DNA from: Nemesobacter sp965204665
GTDB taxonomy: Bacteria > Desulfobacterota_D > UBA1144 > Nemesobacterales > Nemesobacteraceae
Assembly: GCA_965204665.1 (NCBI GenBank)
Contig: OZ242002.1
Location: 496,001-560,000, forward strand
Reading direction: 5' to 3'
DNA length: 64,000 nt
The position numbers were made by a program, and so were the translations under genes. Below, piece by piece: positions 8,192 through 17,282 of the stretch. The stretch's first letter is position 1. Each line of letters starts with the position of its first letter. Below the pieces are notes generated by a model. The model was not told the origin of the DNA, did no database searches, and saw only the letters and a list, made by a program, of their open reading frames with translations.

Positions 8192-11032
8192 ATGGGGGAA
8201 CCGAAAACAAAAGACCTGCTCCCGACGCTTCGAAGGAAAATCCAAGGCGAGATACGAGAGAACCTCGTTGACCGAACCCTCTACAGCACGGACGCGAGCA
8301 ACTACAGAATCGTCCCGCAAGCGGTCGTAATCCCGGAAAGCCGGGAAGACCTGGCCGCAACCGTATACGAGGCGTCCGCCCGGGGCATCTCCGTCACGGT
8401 GCGCGGCGCGGGCACAAGTCTTGCAGGCCAGGCGGTAGGCGCGGGAATCATAATTGATCTTTCAAAGCGGATGAACAAAGTGATCGAGGTCGACCCCGAA
8501 GGCGGAAAAGCGAAAGTGGAACCCGGGATCACAATCGACGAACTCAACAGAAGATTGTCCCGCTTCGAACTCATGTTCGGACCCGACCCGTCAAGTTCAG
8601 GCGTTGCCACCATCGGCGGAGCGATTGCGAACAACGCCACCGGAGCCCACTCCATACTGTACGGCATGTCGGGCGACCATGTCATTTCTTCGAACGCGGT
8701 GCTTGCCGACGGAACTGTTTTCGAACTTTCCGAAAAAAGTTACGCAAACATGGCGAGGGGGGCAGGTCTTGCTGAGAACCTTTTTGAGAAACTCTCGAAA
8801 CTTATGAAGGAAAGTAAGGGAACAGTGGAAAGAGATTTTCCGAAGCATTGGAGAAGAGCATCCGGCTACTCTCTTGACTGTTTTCTCCGTAAAAACCTGA
8901 ATCCCGCGCAACTTCTTGCCTCATCGGAAGGAACCCTCGCCGTCGCCGCGGATTTTGAAATAAACCTCGTGAAGAAACCCCGCGCAACCGCTCTCTGCGT
9001 TATAAAATTCGGAGGAATCCCCGAGGCCGTGTCCGCAGTCCCCGAAATTCTCGAACTAAAGCCCTCGGCGGTCGAACTCATCGACGGAACACTGATAGGT
9101 CTTGCCGGGAAAAAGGGAGGCTTTCTGCGCCGGCTGTCTTTTCTTCAGGACATCCCCAGAGCCGTACTTGTAGTTGAATTCCAGGGAGAAAACGAAAACG
9201 AAGCGGAACAGAAATCAGACGGTTTCACGAAGTTGCCGGCATTCAGAGAAAATATCTCTGCGCTTAAAGAAACGCAAGAGCAGCAGGACCTATGGGCGGT
9301 GCGAAAAGCGGGGCTTGGAATTCTGATGAGCGATAAGAGCCGTCACAAACCCGTGCCGTGCATCGAAGATGTCTCAGTTCCCGTCGAAAACCTGACCGAT
9401 TACACAAAAGACCTGCTGCGACTTCTGGACGAATTCGGTCTGAATGCCGCATTTTACGGCCATGCGAGCGCCGGATGTCTGCACGTGAGACCGCTTATGG
9501 ACCTGGCAGAAGAAAACGGCGTAATGAATATGACCCGTCTTACGGAACGCACCCTTGAACTTGTCCTGCGGCATTCGGGGGTGATGAGCGGCGAGCACGG
9601 AGACGGTCTTCAGAGAAGTCATCTCAACCGGAGACTCTTCGGAGAAGATCTCTACTCGGTGATGAAACAACTCAAAAGCGTGTTCGACCCGAAGGGAACG
9701 CTTAATCCCGGAAAGGTAGTCAATGGAGAAGACCCTTCGGAAAAGCTGCGGGCAAAAAAACCGGTCGGAAGTTTCCCCGTGTTTCTCGACTGGTCTCGGG
9801 AAGGCGGACTTGCGGCCGCCGCCGCGATGTGCAACGGCCAGGGGGTCTGCAGAAAGACCGCAGGCGGTATCATGTGCCCTTCATACAGAGCGACGCTTGA
9901 TGAACGCGACACCACCAGGGCGCGAGCCAACTTACTTCGAGAAGTTCTGTGCGGAAGGATGGGAGGAGATGCGGTTTACGAAAAAGAATTTTACGGAGTT
10001 TTCGATCTGTGCATAGGATGCAAGGCATGCCGAACGGAATGTCCTTCAGGGGTTGACGTGGGAAAAATGAAAACGGAGTTTCTGGCCGGCTATAAACATG
10101 AGAAGGGGTTCACCGCGAGGGACCTGCTGTTCGGTAGAGTGCATGAAATAAGTTCAGCCCGAAGCGCTCTTCCTCGGTTTTTCAACAAAACTCTCGAGAG
10201 CTATCCCGCCCGAAAACTACTTCTGCTCGCAGGAATTGACGACAGAAGGAAGCTCCCGCCGATAGCGGAAAAGACTTTCAGCAGTTGGTTCAGTGAAAGA
10301 AAAGCCGCAGCGGGAAAAAAACAGGTGGTTTATTTCCACGACACATGGTCCGAATTTTTCTACCCCGAAATAGGAAAGGCCGTGACTTCAGCGCTTGAGA
10401 GCCTCGGCTATAAGATCATCATTGAAAACCGCAGGAAATGCTGCGGCAGGCCCATGCTCAGCACGGGCATGGTGGAGAAAGCCAGAGAAAACGCTGATTA
10501 CAATGTAAACATCCTCTTCGATTACGCGAAAAGGAATATCCCCGTGATCTTTTCAGAACCCAGTTGCATCTCCGCATTCCGAGACGAATACTCAGACCTT
10601 TTACCGGAAAACAGCGCTTTGAGCACAGTCACCTCGAATATCTACTCGATCTGCGAATTTCTTTCCAGTCAGTCGGGCGCGGACAAATTCGGTCGAAAAC
10701 ACCGGGGTAAAATACTGCTTCACGGGCACTGCCATGAAAGGTCCTCGGGGGAATTTGAAAAAACGGTATCGCTCTTCAAGAACCTCGGCTATCATGTGCG
10801 GACCAGCAAATCCGGGTGCTGCGGGATGGCGGGGAGTTTCGGATATGAAAAGGAACACTACGAAATATCAGAAGCCGTCGGAGAGTGCGAACTGTTTCCG
10901 AAGATAAGAAATCTGGCCGGCGAGGAGAGAGTCTGCGTCACCGGAGTTTCCTGTCTCGAACAGATATCCCATTTCACTGATGCGCCTGCTGTTCACGCAG
11001 CGCTTCTGATAAGTGAATCTCTTGCGGATTAG
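8192..11032 (+). CDS. FAD-linked oxidase / Fe-S / CCG-domain dehydrogenase (D-2-hydroxyacid dehydrogenase type)
   Basis: A 946-residue fusion that oxidises a 2-hydroxyacid and passes electrons onward. The N-terminal half is an FAD_binding_4 (PCMH-type) module with VRGAGTSLAGQAVG, GPDPSSSGVATIGGAIAN and YGMSGDHV. The FAD-linked oxidase C-terminal domain ends near HSGVMSGEHGDGLQRSHL. Next comes a ferredoxin-like region with CNGQGVCRK, MCPSYR and CIGCKACRTECPSG (two 4Fe-4S sites). Two cysteine-rich CCG motifs close the protein, CCGRPMLSTG and CCGMAGSFGYEKEHY. The layout matches the YdiJ/D-lactate or D-2-hydroxyglutarate dehydrogenase group; the substrate cannot be read from sequence. The start is taken at ATG 8192 because AAGGGGG lies just upstream; a TTG three bases earlier is in frame. 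It sits between cofH and holB on the same strand, probably one transcript. Confidence 0.88.
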   Translation: MGEPKTKDLLPTLRRKIQGEIRENLVDRTLYSTDASNYRIVPQAVVIPESREDLAATVYEASARGISVTVRGAGTSLAGQAVGAGIIIDLSKRMNKVIEVDPEGGKAKVEPGITIDELNRRLSRFELMFGPDPSSSGVATIGGAIANNATGAHSILYGMSGDHVISSNAVLADGTVFELSEKSYANMARGAGLAENLFEKLSKLMKESKGTVERDFPKHWRRASGYSLDCFLRKNLNPAQLLASSEGTLAVAADFEINLVKKPRATALCVIKFGGIPEAVSAVPEILELKPSAVELIDGTLIGLAGKKGGFLRRLSFLQDIPRAVLVVEFQGENENEAEQKSDGFTKLPAFRENISALKETQEQQDLWAVRKAGLGILMSDKSRHKPVPCIEDVSVPVENLTDYTKDLLRLLDEFGLNAAFYGHASAGCLHVRPLMDLAEENGVMNMTRLTERTLELVLRHSGVMSGEHGDGLQRSHLNRRLFGEDLYSVMKQLKSVFDPKGTLNPGKVVNGEDPSEKLRAKKPVGSFPVFLDWSREGGLAAAAAMCNGQGVCRKTAGGIMCPSYRATLDERDTTRARANLLREVLCGRMGGDAVYEKEFYGVFDLCIGCKACRTECPSGVDVGKMKTEFLAGYKHEKGFTARDLLFGRVHEISSARSALPRFFNKTLESYPARKLLLLAGIDDRRKLPPIAEKTFSSWFSERKAAAGKKQVVYFHDTWSEFFYPEIGKAVTSALESLGYKIIIENRRKCCGRPMLSTGMVEKARENADYNVNILFDYAKRNIPVIFSEPSCISAFRDEYSDLLPENSALSTVTSNIYSICEFLSSQSGADKFGRKHRGKILLHGHCHERSSGEFEKTVSLFKNLGYHVRTSKSGCCGMAGSFGYEKEHYEISEAVGECELFPKIRNLAGEERVCVTGVSCLEQISHFTDAPAVHAALLISESLAD

Positions 11033-11123
11033 AATCCTGAAACCGCTTTCCCCTTCCTTTTGCGGAAAACCTCCAAACACCGACTATGGAAGACTCCCAA
11101 CCTTGCCGGTAAGATAAGAAGTC

Positions 11124-12119
11124 ATGGGATTTTCGGAAATAGCAGGACACGAAAGCCAAAAAGAATTTCTCCGCAATTCAGTGCGTAAAGACCGCGTGGC
11201 GCACGCATATCTTTTCTCAGGACCGAAGGGCATAGGAAAAAAACTGGTCGCCAAAGGGTTCGCGGAACTCATAAACTGCGCAGAGAACAGAACGGAGGAC
11301 GGTGAATGCGGATGCGTCTCCTGCGTAAAAATCAGAAAAGGAGTAAACCCCGATGTTCTTGTATTTGAATTCTCAAATGAAAAAACCATAAAAGTAGACC
11401 ACATAAGAGATGACATAGAACATCTGGTCTATCTGACTCCCTATGAAAACCCGTACAAGGTTTTCATAATCGACGATGCGCACAGGATGAACTTCAATGC
11501 CCAGAACGCGTTCCTGAAAACTCTGGAAGAACCACCGCAGAACTCCGTGATAATTCTCTTGACGACCATAGCCGACCTTCTGATGCCCACGATACGGTCA
11601 AGATGCCAAGTGGTATCATTTCAACCCCTGGAAACAAAAGTTGTAAGGGAAATTGTTGAAAAGGAAAGACCCGAAACCTCGAATCCCGAACTCATGGCAA
11701 GAATGTCCGGAGGGAGCGCGGCAAAAGCGCTCGATATGGAAGAAAACTACATCCGCAAAAGAAATGAATACATCGACTGCCTTTTAGCCGTCCGCAGAGA
11801 AAAACCGGTTACGCTTTTTGATTCCGTGGAGAATCTGCGGAATGAAATAAAGCAGGGAGGACAGGAGGAACTAAATATTATCTTTGACATTTTCTCCTCC
11901 TGGCTTCGGGACTCGGTAGTTCTTAAGGTCTCCGGAAATCAAGAGAATATAGTAAACATCGACCTCTTGGACCATCTGAACAAATACTCCGAGCGAAGAA
12001 ACGTAGAAGAACTTGTCGGTAAGTTCGCAACCCTCGAACAGACTATGACTCGGATCGCCAAAAACAACGCAAATGTAGAAATTTCTCTTGAAAATCTGCT
12101 TCTCAGGCTTTCACGATAG
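11124..12119 (+). CDS. holB: DNA polymerase III delta prime subunit (clamp loader)
   Basis: A 331-residue AAA+ protein of the replication clamp loader. Residues 1-40 carry EIAGHESQKEFL and AHAYLFSGPKGIGKK. The P-loop ends GKK rather than GKT/S, typical of the non-hydrolysing delta prime subunit and unlike DnaX. Cysteines in CAENRTEDGECGCVSC form the zinc-binding module. FIIDDAHRMNFNAQNAFLKT and LEEPPQNSVIILLTT follow, with TIRSRCQ as sensor/arginine-finger region. The protein is short for DnaX and lacks its C-terminal polymerase-binding domain. It lies 91 bases after the dehydrogenase. A strong hairpin at 12341-12370 lies between this gene and the convergent RTX gene. Confidence 0.88.
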   Translation: MGFSEIAGHESQKEFLRNSVRKDRVAHAYLFSGPKGIGKKLVAKGFAELINCAENRTEDGECGCVSCVKIRKGVNPDVLVFEFSNEKTIKVDHIRDDIEHLVYLTPYENPYKVFIIDDAHRMNFNAQNAFLKTLEEPPQNSVIILLTTIADLLMPTIRSRCQVVSFQPLETKVVREIVEKERPETSNPELMARMSGGSAAKALDMEENYIRKRNEYIDCLLAVRREKPVTLFDSVENLRNEIKQGGQEELNIIFDIFSSWLRDSVVLKVSGNQENIVNIDLLDHLNKYSERRNVEELVGKFATLEQTMTRIAKNNANVEISLENLLLRLSR

Positions 12120-12215
12120 GGCAATCCGGATTCAACTTCCCCGCCGAATCAGGATATTTATCCGGTTCCGGCATCGCCAGTTGAACCCTCGCCCGTATAT
12201 TTCACCGGAAGAATT

Positions 12216-12284
12216 GAGACTGTGAAAGTATTCTGAGGTTCTGCATTGTTCAGCGTATATCTCGGAACCGAGATGTTTTTACAG
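12216..12284 (+). repeat. 69-bp inverted repeat, copy 1 (partner 14742-14810)
   Basis: The reverse complement of 14742-14810 matches this stretch at 64 of 69 positions. It starts GAGACTGTGAAAGTATTC and contains a short palindrome, ATCTCGG-AA-CCGAGAT. Homology stops sharply at both ends. The two copies bracket the RTX lipoprotein gene and its promoter. Origin is unknown. Confidence 0.85.
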
Positions 12285-12340
12285 TCTCTTTCGCCCTGTC
12301 TGAATCACGGTTTTCCCTTCAGACAGGTTCACTGCAATAA

Positions 12341-12370
12341 ATCCGGGTCTCAATTTCTTGAGACCCGGAT
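12341..12370. terminator. Perfect 13-bp hairpin between convergent holB and RTX gene
   Basis: ATCCGGGTCTCAA, loop TTTC, then the exact complement TTGAGACCCGGAT. It lies between two genes that converge, where a bidirectional terminator is expected. Neither side has a good T-run, so function as an intrinsic terminator is uncertain. Confidence 0.55.
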
Positions 12371-12447
12371 AGATCTCGAAAAAAACGAACAGGGTTTACT
12401 GAATATAAAGCGAGGCTGTTTCTTTTACGAAAACAACTTCACCGGAT

Positions 12448-13857
12448 TCAGTCTACGAACTCATACTTGTTCCGGCTGATGATGCTGCCTGCCTTGGTGT
12501 TGTCCGCGGCGGCTCGTGAAGTTCCCGCCCTTATCTCGACAAATGCGGTTCCTCCCACATAAATCTTGTTGCCCGTATCGGTAGTCGTGCCTACAGTTGC
12601 CGCAGACCCCGCCGCGAAGCCGCTGAACTGAATCTTGTCGTCCGTCAATGCGAAGTCCTTGATGATGTCCACGGTATTGCCGGGGTCGTCATCGCCTTTG
12701 TTGATAACGAAAGTGTCGTTCCCGTCTCCTCCGGTAAGGGTGTCTTCGCCTTTACCGCCTATGAGGGTGTCGTTTCCTCCTCTACCTTCAAGAGTGTCGC
12801 CGGCGTTTCCGCCCGTGAGAATATTAGCCTTGCCGTCTCCTTTGAAAGTAACAGCTGTAATACGAGGAGCGGAATCCAAACTTACCAGTACGGCTCTAAG
12901 GTTCTCGAAGTTGGACATAGTGGAAGTATGACCGCTGTCTTCAAGATCGAAGGTATTTCTGTTTCCGGTTCCGCCTGCTGTGTATGTGGTACCACGAATT
13001 ATATACTTACCACCGTAGACTACAAGAGTATCGTTCCCTTCACCGCCGTCCGCCTGACCTGCCGTGAAACTGACGGGGGTGGGTTCGATCGTATCATCTC
13101 CCTTGCCGCCCTTCAGAGTATCCGTACCGTACCATCCGATCAGAAGATTGTCCCCGTCGTCTCCCGTGATACGGTCGTTACCGTTACTGCCCGAAATATT
13201 CTCGATACTCTCAAATGTATCGGTCCCGAACGTGGCATGCGTGAAGGTTTTTGAACGGAGGTCGAAAGTAAGAGCCACATTCCGCGTGCCGGTTGGTATA
13301 GTCCCGTCGGGAACAGTAGGAGGACCAGCTAAATACAGCATGTCGTTTCCGTCGCCGCCGTTGAACGTATCGTCTCCCGGATCCGTAATGTAGAAGAAAT
13401 CACCTCCCCCGCCGCCGTGGAGTTCATCATTTCCAGGGCCGCCATAGATACTCTCTCTCCCGTCACCGCCGTAGAGAGTGTCGGTACCTGCTTCACCTCG
13501 AATAAAGTCACCCCCGCCTTCACCGTAAACAACATCATCACCGCCTCCGGCTCTGATATCGTTGATGTCATCATTTCCGCAGATGACGTCGTCATCTGCG
13601 GTTCCCCGGATTGCCCGTACGCCTCTCACCGCATTTATACCGTTACTCACGTCGCATCTGGGGTCACCGGGGGTCTCGCCCGAGAGACCTGCCGGCCCCG
13701 GTGTTCCCGGTGGTCCCGGTGGTCCCGGATCTCCTTTTTCACCTTTCGCCCCATCTTTCCCCGGTGCTCCCGCAGGACCCATCTCTCCTTCACAGGCAGC
13801 AAAGAAAACCGCTCCGCCGAGCAGAAACAACATCACTAAGAAATTACGTAATTTCAT
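12448..13857 (-). CDS. Collagen-like / RTX beta-roll lipoprotein, phase-variable promoter
   Basis: A 469-residue predicted surface lipoprotein. The signal peptide ends in FFAAC, with Cys22 as the lipid anchor. Residues about 24-59 are twelve collagen-type Gly-X-Y triplets (GPAGAPGKDGAKGEKGDPG and on), which could form a trimeric stalk. The remainder holds many RTX calcium-binding nonapeptides of the form GGxGxDxLx, for example YGGDGRESIYGGPGNDEL and GGKGEDTLTGGDGNDTF, in at least three clusters. RTX repeats normally bind calcium outside the cell. No type I secretion signal is evident, and the lipobox suggests Sec/Lol export instead. AAGGAG lies eight bases before the ATG. The promoter upstream holds a G10 tract in its spacer. 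A lipidated collagen stalk carrying RTX rolls is an uncommon combination; an adhesin or matrix role is inferred only. Confidence 0.88.
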   Translation of the reverse strand: MKLRNFLVMLFLLGGAVFFAACEGEMGPAGAPGKDGAKGEKGDPGPPGPPGTPGPAGLSGETPGDPRCDVSNGINAVRGVRAIRGTADDDVICGNDDINDIRAGGGDDVVYGEGGGDFIRGEAGTDTLYGGDGRESIYGGPGNDELHGGGGGDFFYITDPGDDTFNGGDGNDMLYLAGPPTVPDGTIPTGTRNVALTFDLRSKTFTHATFGTDTFESIENISGSNGNDRITGDDGDNLLIGWYGTDTLKGGKGDDTIEPTPVSFTAGQADGGEGNDTLVVYGGKYIIRGTTYTAGGTGNRNTFDLEDSGHTSTMSNFENLRAVLVSLDSAPRITAVTFKGDGKANILTGGNAGDTLEGRGGNDTLIGGKGEDTLTGGDGNDTFVINKGDDDPGNTVDIIKDFALTDDKIQFSGFAAGSAATVGTTTDTGNKIYVGGTAFVEIRAGTSRAAADNTKAGSIISRNKYEFVD

Positions 13858-13916
13858 GACATAAGCTCCTTGAACATATATTTTTTTTGTACACAGTCTC
13901 TACGAATATGTTTTTG

Positions 13917-13944
13917 ATTTTACCCCCCCCCCGACTGAAGTCAA
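13917..13944 (-). promoter_or_regulatory. Candidate phase-variable promoter (TTGACT - N16 incl. G10 - TAAAAT)
   Basis: On the minus strand: TTGACT (13939-13944), spacer of 16 bases made of TCAGTC plus ten G (13923-13932 as C), then TAAAAT (13917-13922). Gain of one G gives the ideal 17. The -10 lies about 60 bases before the RTX lipoprotein ATG. The design matches known slipped-strand promoters such as opc and porA of Neisseria. Confidence 0.8.
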
Positions 13945-15107
13945 GCACTCTGTTTCAAGATGAGGAATTGACAACTCATTTTGAGGAAGCGAATCCGCAA
14001 CCGCTGAAAACACTCATTCACCACACCTTGACCGAACGATTACATCAGAATAAAGAGGCGGTGCGTCATGCATATGAGACCGGTCGGTGCATCAGAGACC
14101 TCAAAAAGCCCGGTCGTTCACAATGTGCATGATTGCGGACCTCGGTAGTCAGCGACTCTACCTGTTACCGTATAGACCCTTCACGCAAGTTGTGAAGCGG
14201 CGAAGAAACTGTTTACAGACACCGCAGCAGTTCCCTACAGCGCATACAAGAAGACGGCCCGAGAGTCTGCCGGCAAAGTGACACTGTGTTTCCGCCGGGC
14301 GAATGTAGGAAGAGATTTCATAGATTCAGACTTCCTGACCCGACACAATTTAAATGAAACATTTATATGTCGAAACTACCCTTGACAGTTCGTACAGAAG
14401 TCGAAGATTGGTCCCCGGATAGATCATGCGGATTCGATTGATTTCATTGATAGAAAGGAGCAATTGCTGTTGAGTTAACTATGGGATAAGGGTGATGGAA
14501 GGACCAGGAAAATGGTTCATAGCAAATTGTGAATGGAAAATCGTATATTGCCGAGAAAATTCGTTGTTTCAGCACAGATAAATGTTGGAAAACAACGAGT
14601 TCTGTGGTCCGTCTAATAAGTCGGCCTGAAAAGTCATGTCGGGGAGTCTGAGATTACACAGCGGGTCATCCGCATCTTGGACAGTGGCGGGACACATACC
14701 TTGACATCATCGGATATCTCTATTCGCTGAACGGTTACATTCTGTAAAAACATCTCGGTTCCGATATCTGCGCTGAACAATGCAGAACCTCGGAATACTC
14801 TCACAGTCTCAAATACATTGATCCGGCGGTTCCGCAGGAACAAGCACGGAATCCGCATAAATCAAGAATCCGGCGACCTTCAGACTGCATCAATATGAAC
14901 TTGATATGAGTTGTCGCCGTGACAAACACGTCGTGACCGTACAGAATACGGCATCCGAATCCCAAAAAACATTGCAGAATAAATACTCAATCTGCGGTCT
15001 ATTCTCGAGGTAATCAGGTACAATAGGTAGAAATTTCCCATGAGTCAGCATCATTTTCTGTAAGAGCAATTCTCAAAATGTCATGAGATTCTAAGCAGAG
15101 TTTTCAA
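13945..15107. other. Long intergenic stretch without a recognisable gene
   Basis: About 1.16 kb between the RTX promoter and nadE. I find no convincing gene. A 69-codon open stretch without an ATG at its start (14176-14385, plus strand) reads EAAKKLFTDTAAVPYSAYKK and might be a decayed gene. An 82-codon open stretch covers 13887-14132. The second inverted-repeat copy is at 14742-14810. No tRNA or clear promoter for nadE was seen. The region looks like eroded insertion or gene-remnant DNA. Confidence 0.5.
14742..14810 (-). repeat. 69-bp inverted repeat, copy 2 (partner 12216-12284)
   Basis: Inverted partner of 12216-12284, five mismatches. Read on the minus strand, one frame gives FETVRVFRGSALFSADIG and on to GTEMFLQ. 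The other copy gives a similar peptide broken by a stop, which hints at a duplicated gene or element fragment. Confidence 0.85.
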
Positions 15108-16847
15108 ATGAAACAGTTACGGACCGGTCTCTTCCAGATCAACTCAAGCGTCGGAGATATAACCGGAAACACGAGAAAAATAATTAATGCGATGGATGCG
15201 GCGCGGGAATTCAATACCGATATTCTCTGCTTCCCTGAACTTGCGCTGACCGGCTATCCTCCCGAAGACCTCCTCCTGAGAACGGAGTTCATAAACGATA
15301 ATATCGCCGCACTTGACGAAATAAGAAAACGCTGTGAAGGCGATATGGTCGTCATTGTCGGATTTGTCGATAAAAAAGACGACATATTCAATGCCGCGGC
15401 AGTAATCTACAATGCGGAAATAGTCGATATATATCACAAGGTCCGCCTTCCCAACTACGGAGTATTTGATGAAAATCGTTATTTCCAGGCGGGCAGGAGA
15501 ACGCCCGTCTATAAAATGAGGAAAATGTGCTTCGGAGTGAACATCTGCGAGGACATATGGTATCCCGGTAATCCGACAAGAAACCAGGTGCTGCTCGGAA
15601 ACGCCCAGATAATATTCAATCTTTCGGCATCCCCGTACTACATGGGAAAGCCCGTTATGAGGGAAAGGATGCTGGCGACAAGAGCTGTCGACTACAACAC
15701 AGTAATAGCTTACTGCAACATGGTAGGCGGACAGGATGAACTTGTGTTCGACGGAAGCAGTATGTTTATAAGCGAAAAAGGAGAAATCATCAGTTCTGCG
15801 CGAAGTTTCGAGGAAGACCTGCTTATCTGCGACATAAACACGGAGAAAGTATACAGATCAAGACTCAGCACCTCTACGATCAGAAAAACCAGATACGAAC
15901 TCTCCTTCGGAGAAAAGGAGGTTGAAACATTTGAGATTGAAACTCCGGAAGAAAAGTCCAAGCCGCGGACTGCGGAGATACGTCCTGCCGGACCTTATGA
16001 CCCCCTGAGAGGAATTTTCTCCGCTCTTGTTCTGGGTACGAGGGATTACATAAGAAAAAATGGATTTGAAAAAGTGGTGCTGGGGTTAAGCGGCGGAATA
16101 GACTCGTCATTCGTAGCATCAGTCGCCGTTGAGGCCATCGGGGCGGAAAAGGTGGTCGGAGTCTCCATGCCCTCAATGTACAGTTCCAAGGGGAGCGTGT
16201 CTGACGCACGCAAAATCGCGCGCAACCTCGGGATTGAACTTCTCAGCATCCCGATAAAAAAGATGTTTGACTGTTATGAAGAGACGTTTGCCGAAGTATT
16301 TTCCGGTACAAACTCCGATGTAACCGAGGAAAACATCCAAGCAAGAATAAGAGGAAACATTCTTATGGCTCTTTCAAACAAGTTCGGCTGGTTGGTGCTC
16401 GCCACTTCCAATAAAAGCGAACTGGCTGTCGGTTACACCACGCTCTACGGAGATATGTCCGGAGGGTTTGCCGTGATAAAGGATGTCCCGAAGTTAGTGG
16501 TTTACGAACTTTCCCGGTACTACAACCGCATCAAAGGAGATGACGCAATCCCTGAGTCTGTAATAAGGAAACAACCATCAGCGGAACTGCGCCCTGACCA
16601 GAAAGACAATGACTCATTACCGGAATATGAAGTTCTTGACAGAATATTGAAGGCTTATGTAGAAGACGGTCTCACGCTTGATGAAATAACGAGGCTCGGT
16701 GAGGAAAAAAAGACCGTGGAGAAAGTAATCTCGATGGTCAATTCAAACGAATATAAAAGAAGACAGAGCGCTCCGGGGGTAAAAATAACATCTCTGGCAT
16801 TCGGAAAAGACCGACGCTTCCCTATAACCAACCTCTACGGAAAATAA
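15108..16847 (+). CDS. nadE: Glutamine-dependent NAD+ synthetase
   Basis: Last step of NAD+ synthesis: amidation of nicotinate adenine dinucleotide with ammonia from glutamine. The N-terminal half is a nitrilase-fold glutaminase with the triad Glu44 (CFPELALTGYPPEDLL), Lys111 (YHKVRLPNYGVFDE) and Cys147 (GVNICEDIWYPG). The C-terminal half is the synthetase with the ATP-binding P-loop VLGLSGGIDSS, LATSNKSELAVGYTTLYGD and the FAVIKDVPK segment. Length 579 residues fits the two-domain bacterial form. The gene stands alone on the plus strand after a long gene-poor stretch; no clear ribosome-binding site precedes the ATG and no terminator T-run follows. Confidence 0.95.
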   Translation: MKQLRTGLFQINSSVGDITGNTRKIINAMDAAREFNTDILCFPELALTGYPPEDLLLRTEFINDNIAALDEIRKRCEGDMVVIVGFVDKKDDIFNAAAVIYNAEIVDIYHKVRLPNYGVFDENRYFQAGRRTPVYKMRKMCFGVNICEDIWYPGNPTRNQVLLGNAQIIFNLSASPYYMGKPVMRERMLATRAVDYNTVIAYCNMVGGQDELVFDGSSMFISEKGEIISSARSFEEDLLICDINTEKVYRSRLSTSTIRKTRYELSFGEKEVETFEIETPEEKSKPRTAEIRPAGPYDPLRGIFSALVLGTRDYIRKNGFEKVVLGLSGGIDSSFVASVAVEAIGAEKVVGVSMPSMYSSKGSVSDARKIARNLGIELLSIPIKKMFDCYEETFAEVFSGTNSDVTEENIQARIRGNILMALSNKFGWLVLATSNKSELAVGYTTLYGDMSGGFAVIKDVPKLVVYELSRYYNRIKGDDAIPESVIRKQPSAELRPDQKDNDSLPEYEVLDRILKAYVEDGLTLDEITRLGEEKKTVEKVISMVNSNEYKRRQSAPGVKITSLAFGKDRRFPITNLYGK

Positions 16848-17282
16848 GTACTAGGCAGTCGCACCGCTTTGGTAAGCGTTCGGTCGAGGGATAACGGATT
16901 GAGAGGTCCTACCTGCCAATGAGCGGTCTGTTTATTCGGGCATGGAAGGACAACCGGACTTCAAGACGCACGGTAATCGCACCCTTCTGAGAAGGGTGTG
17001 GAAGTAGACCGAAGGCGAGTTATCACCGTCTCGGGGTTAGCGATGATCTTTATTGTGACCGGCGTGAAAAGTGAGTTGCCGGAGTTTATTTCAGATCCTT
17101 TTGCACTTTGTCAGGTGGCGATTTTCACTGTTCGGTGACTAGAAGAATTCTTCGAAGGATGGATTCAGCGTCTCTTCATACAATAGAACCTTCAGTTGTT
17201 AGTTCAAGCAAGGGTATACTCAAAAACATGATTGGCAGTTTCGGATCTGACAAGTAACGGCTAATCTTACTGCTACTAAAAA
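16848..17282. other. 435-bp intergenic region before the RecQ/DprA module, some predicted structure
   Basis: No gene recognised. It holds an eight-pair hairpin with a three-base loop (CACCCTTC-TGA-GAAGGGTG, 16980-16998) and the palindrome GAAGAATTCTTC (17142-17153). It could be a structured RNA or the boundary of an acquired block. I compared it by eye with RNase P, tmRNA and group II intron cores and saw none of their invariant motifs. Confidence 0.4.

Noticed and set aside
11124..12119. DnaX (tau/gamma) instead of delta prime
   Set aside because: The P-loop ends GKK and the protein lacks the DnaX C-terminal domain.
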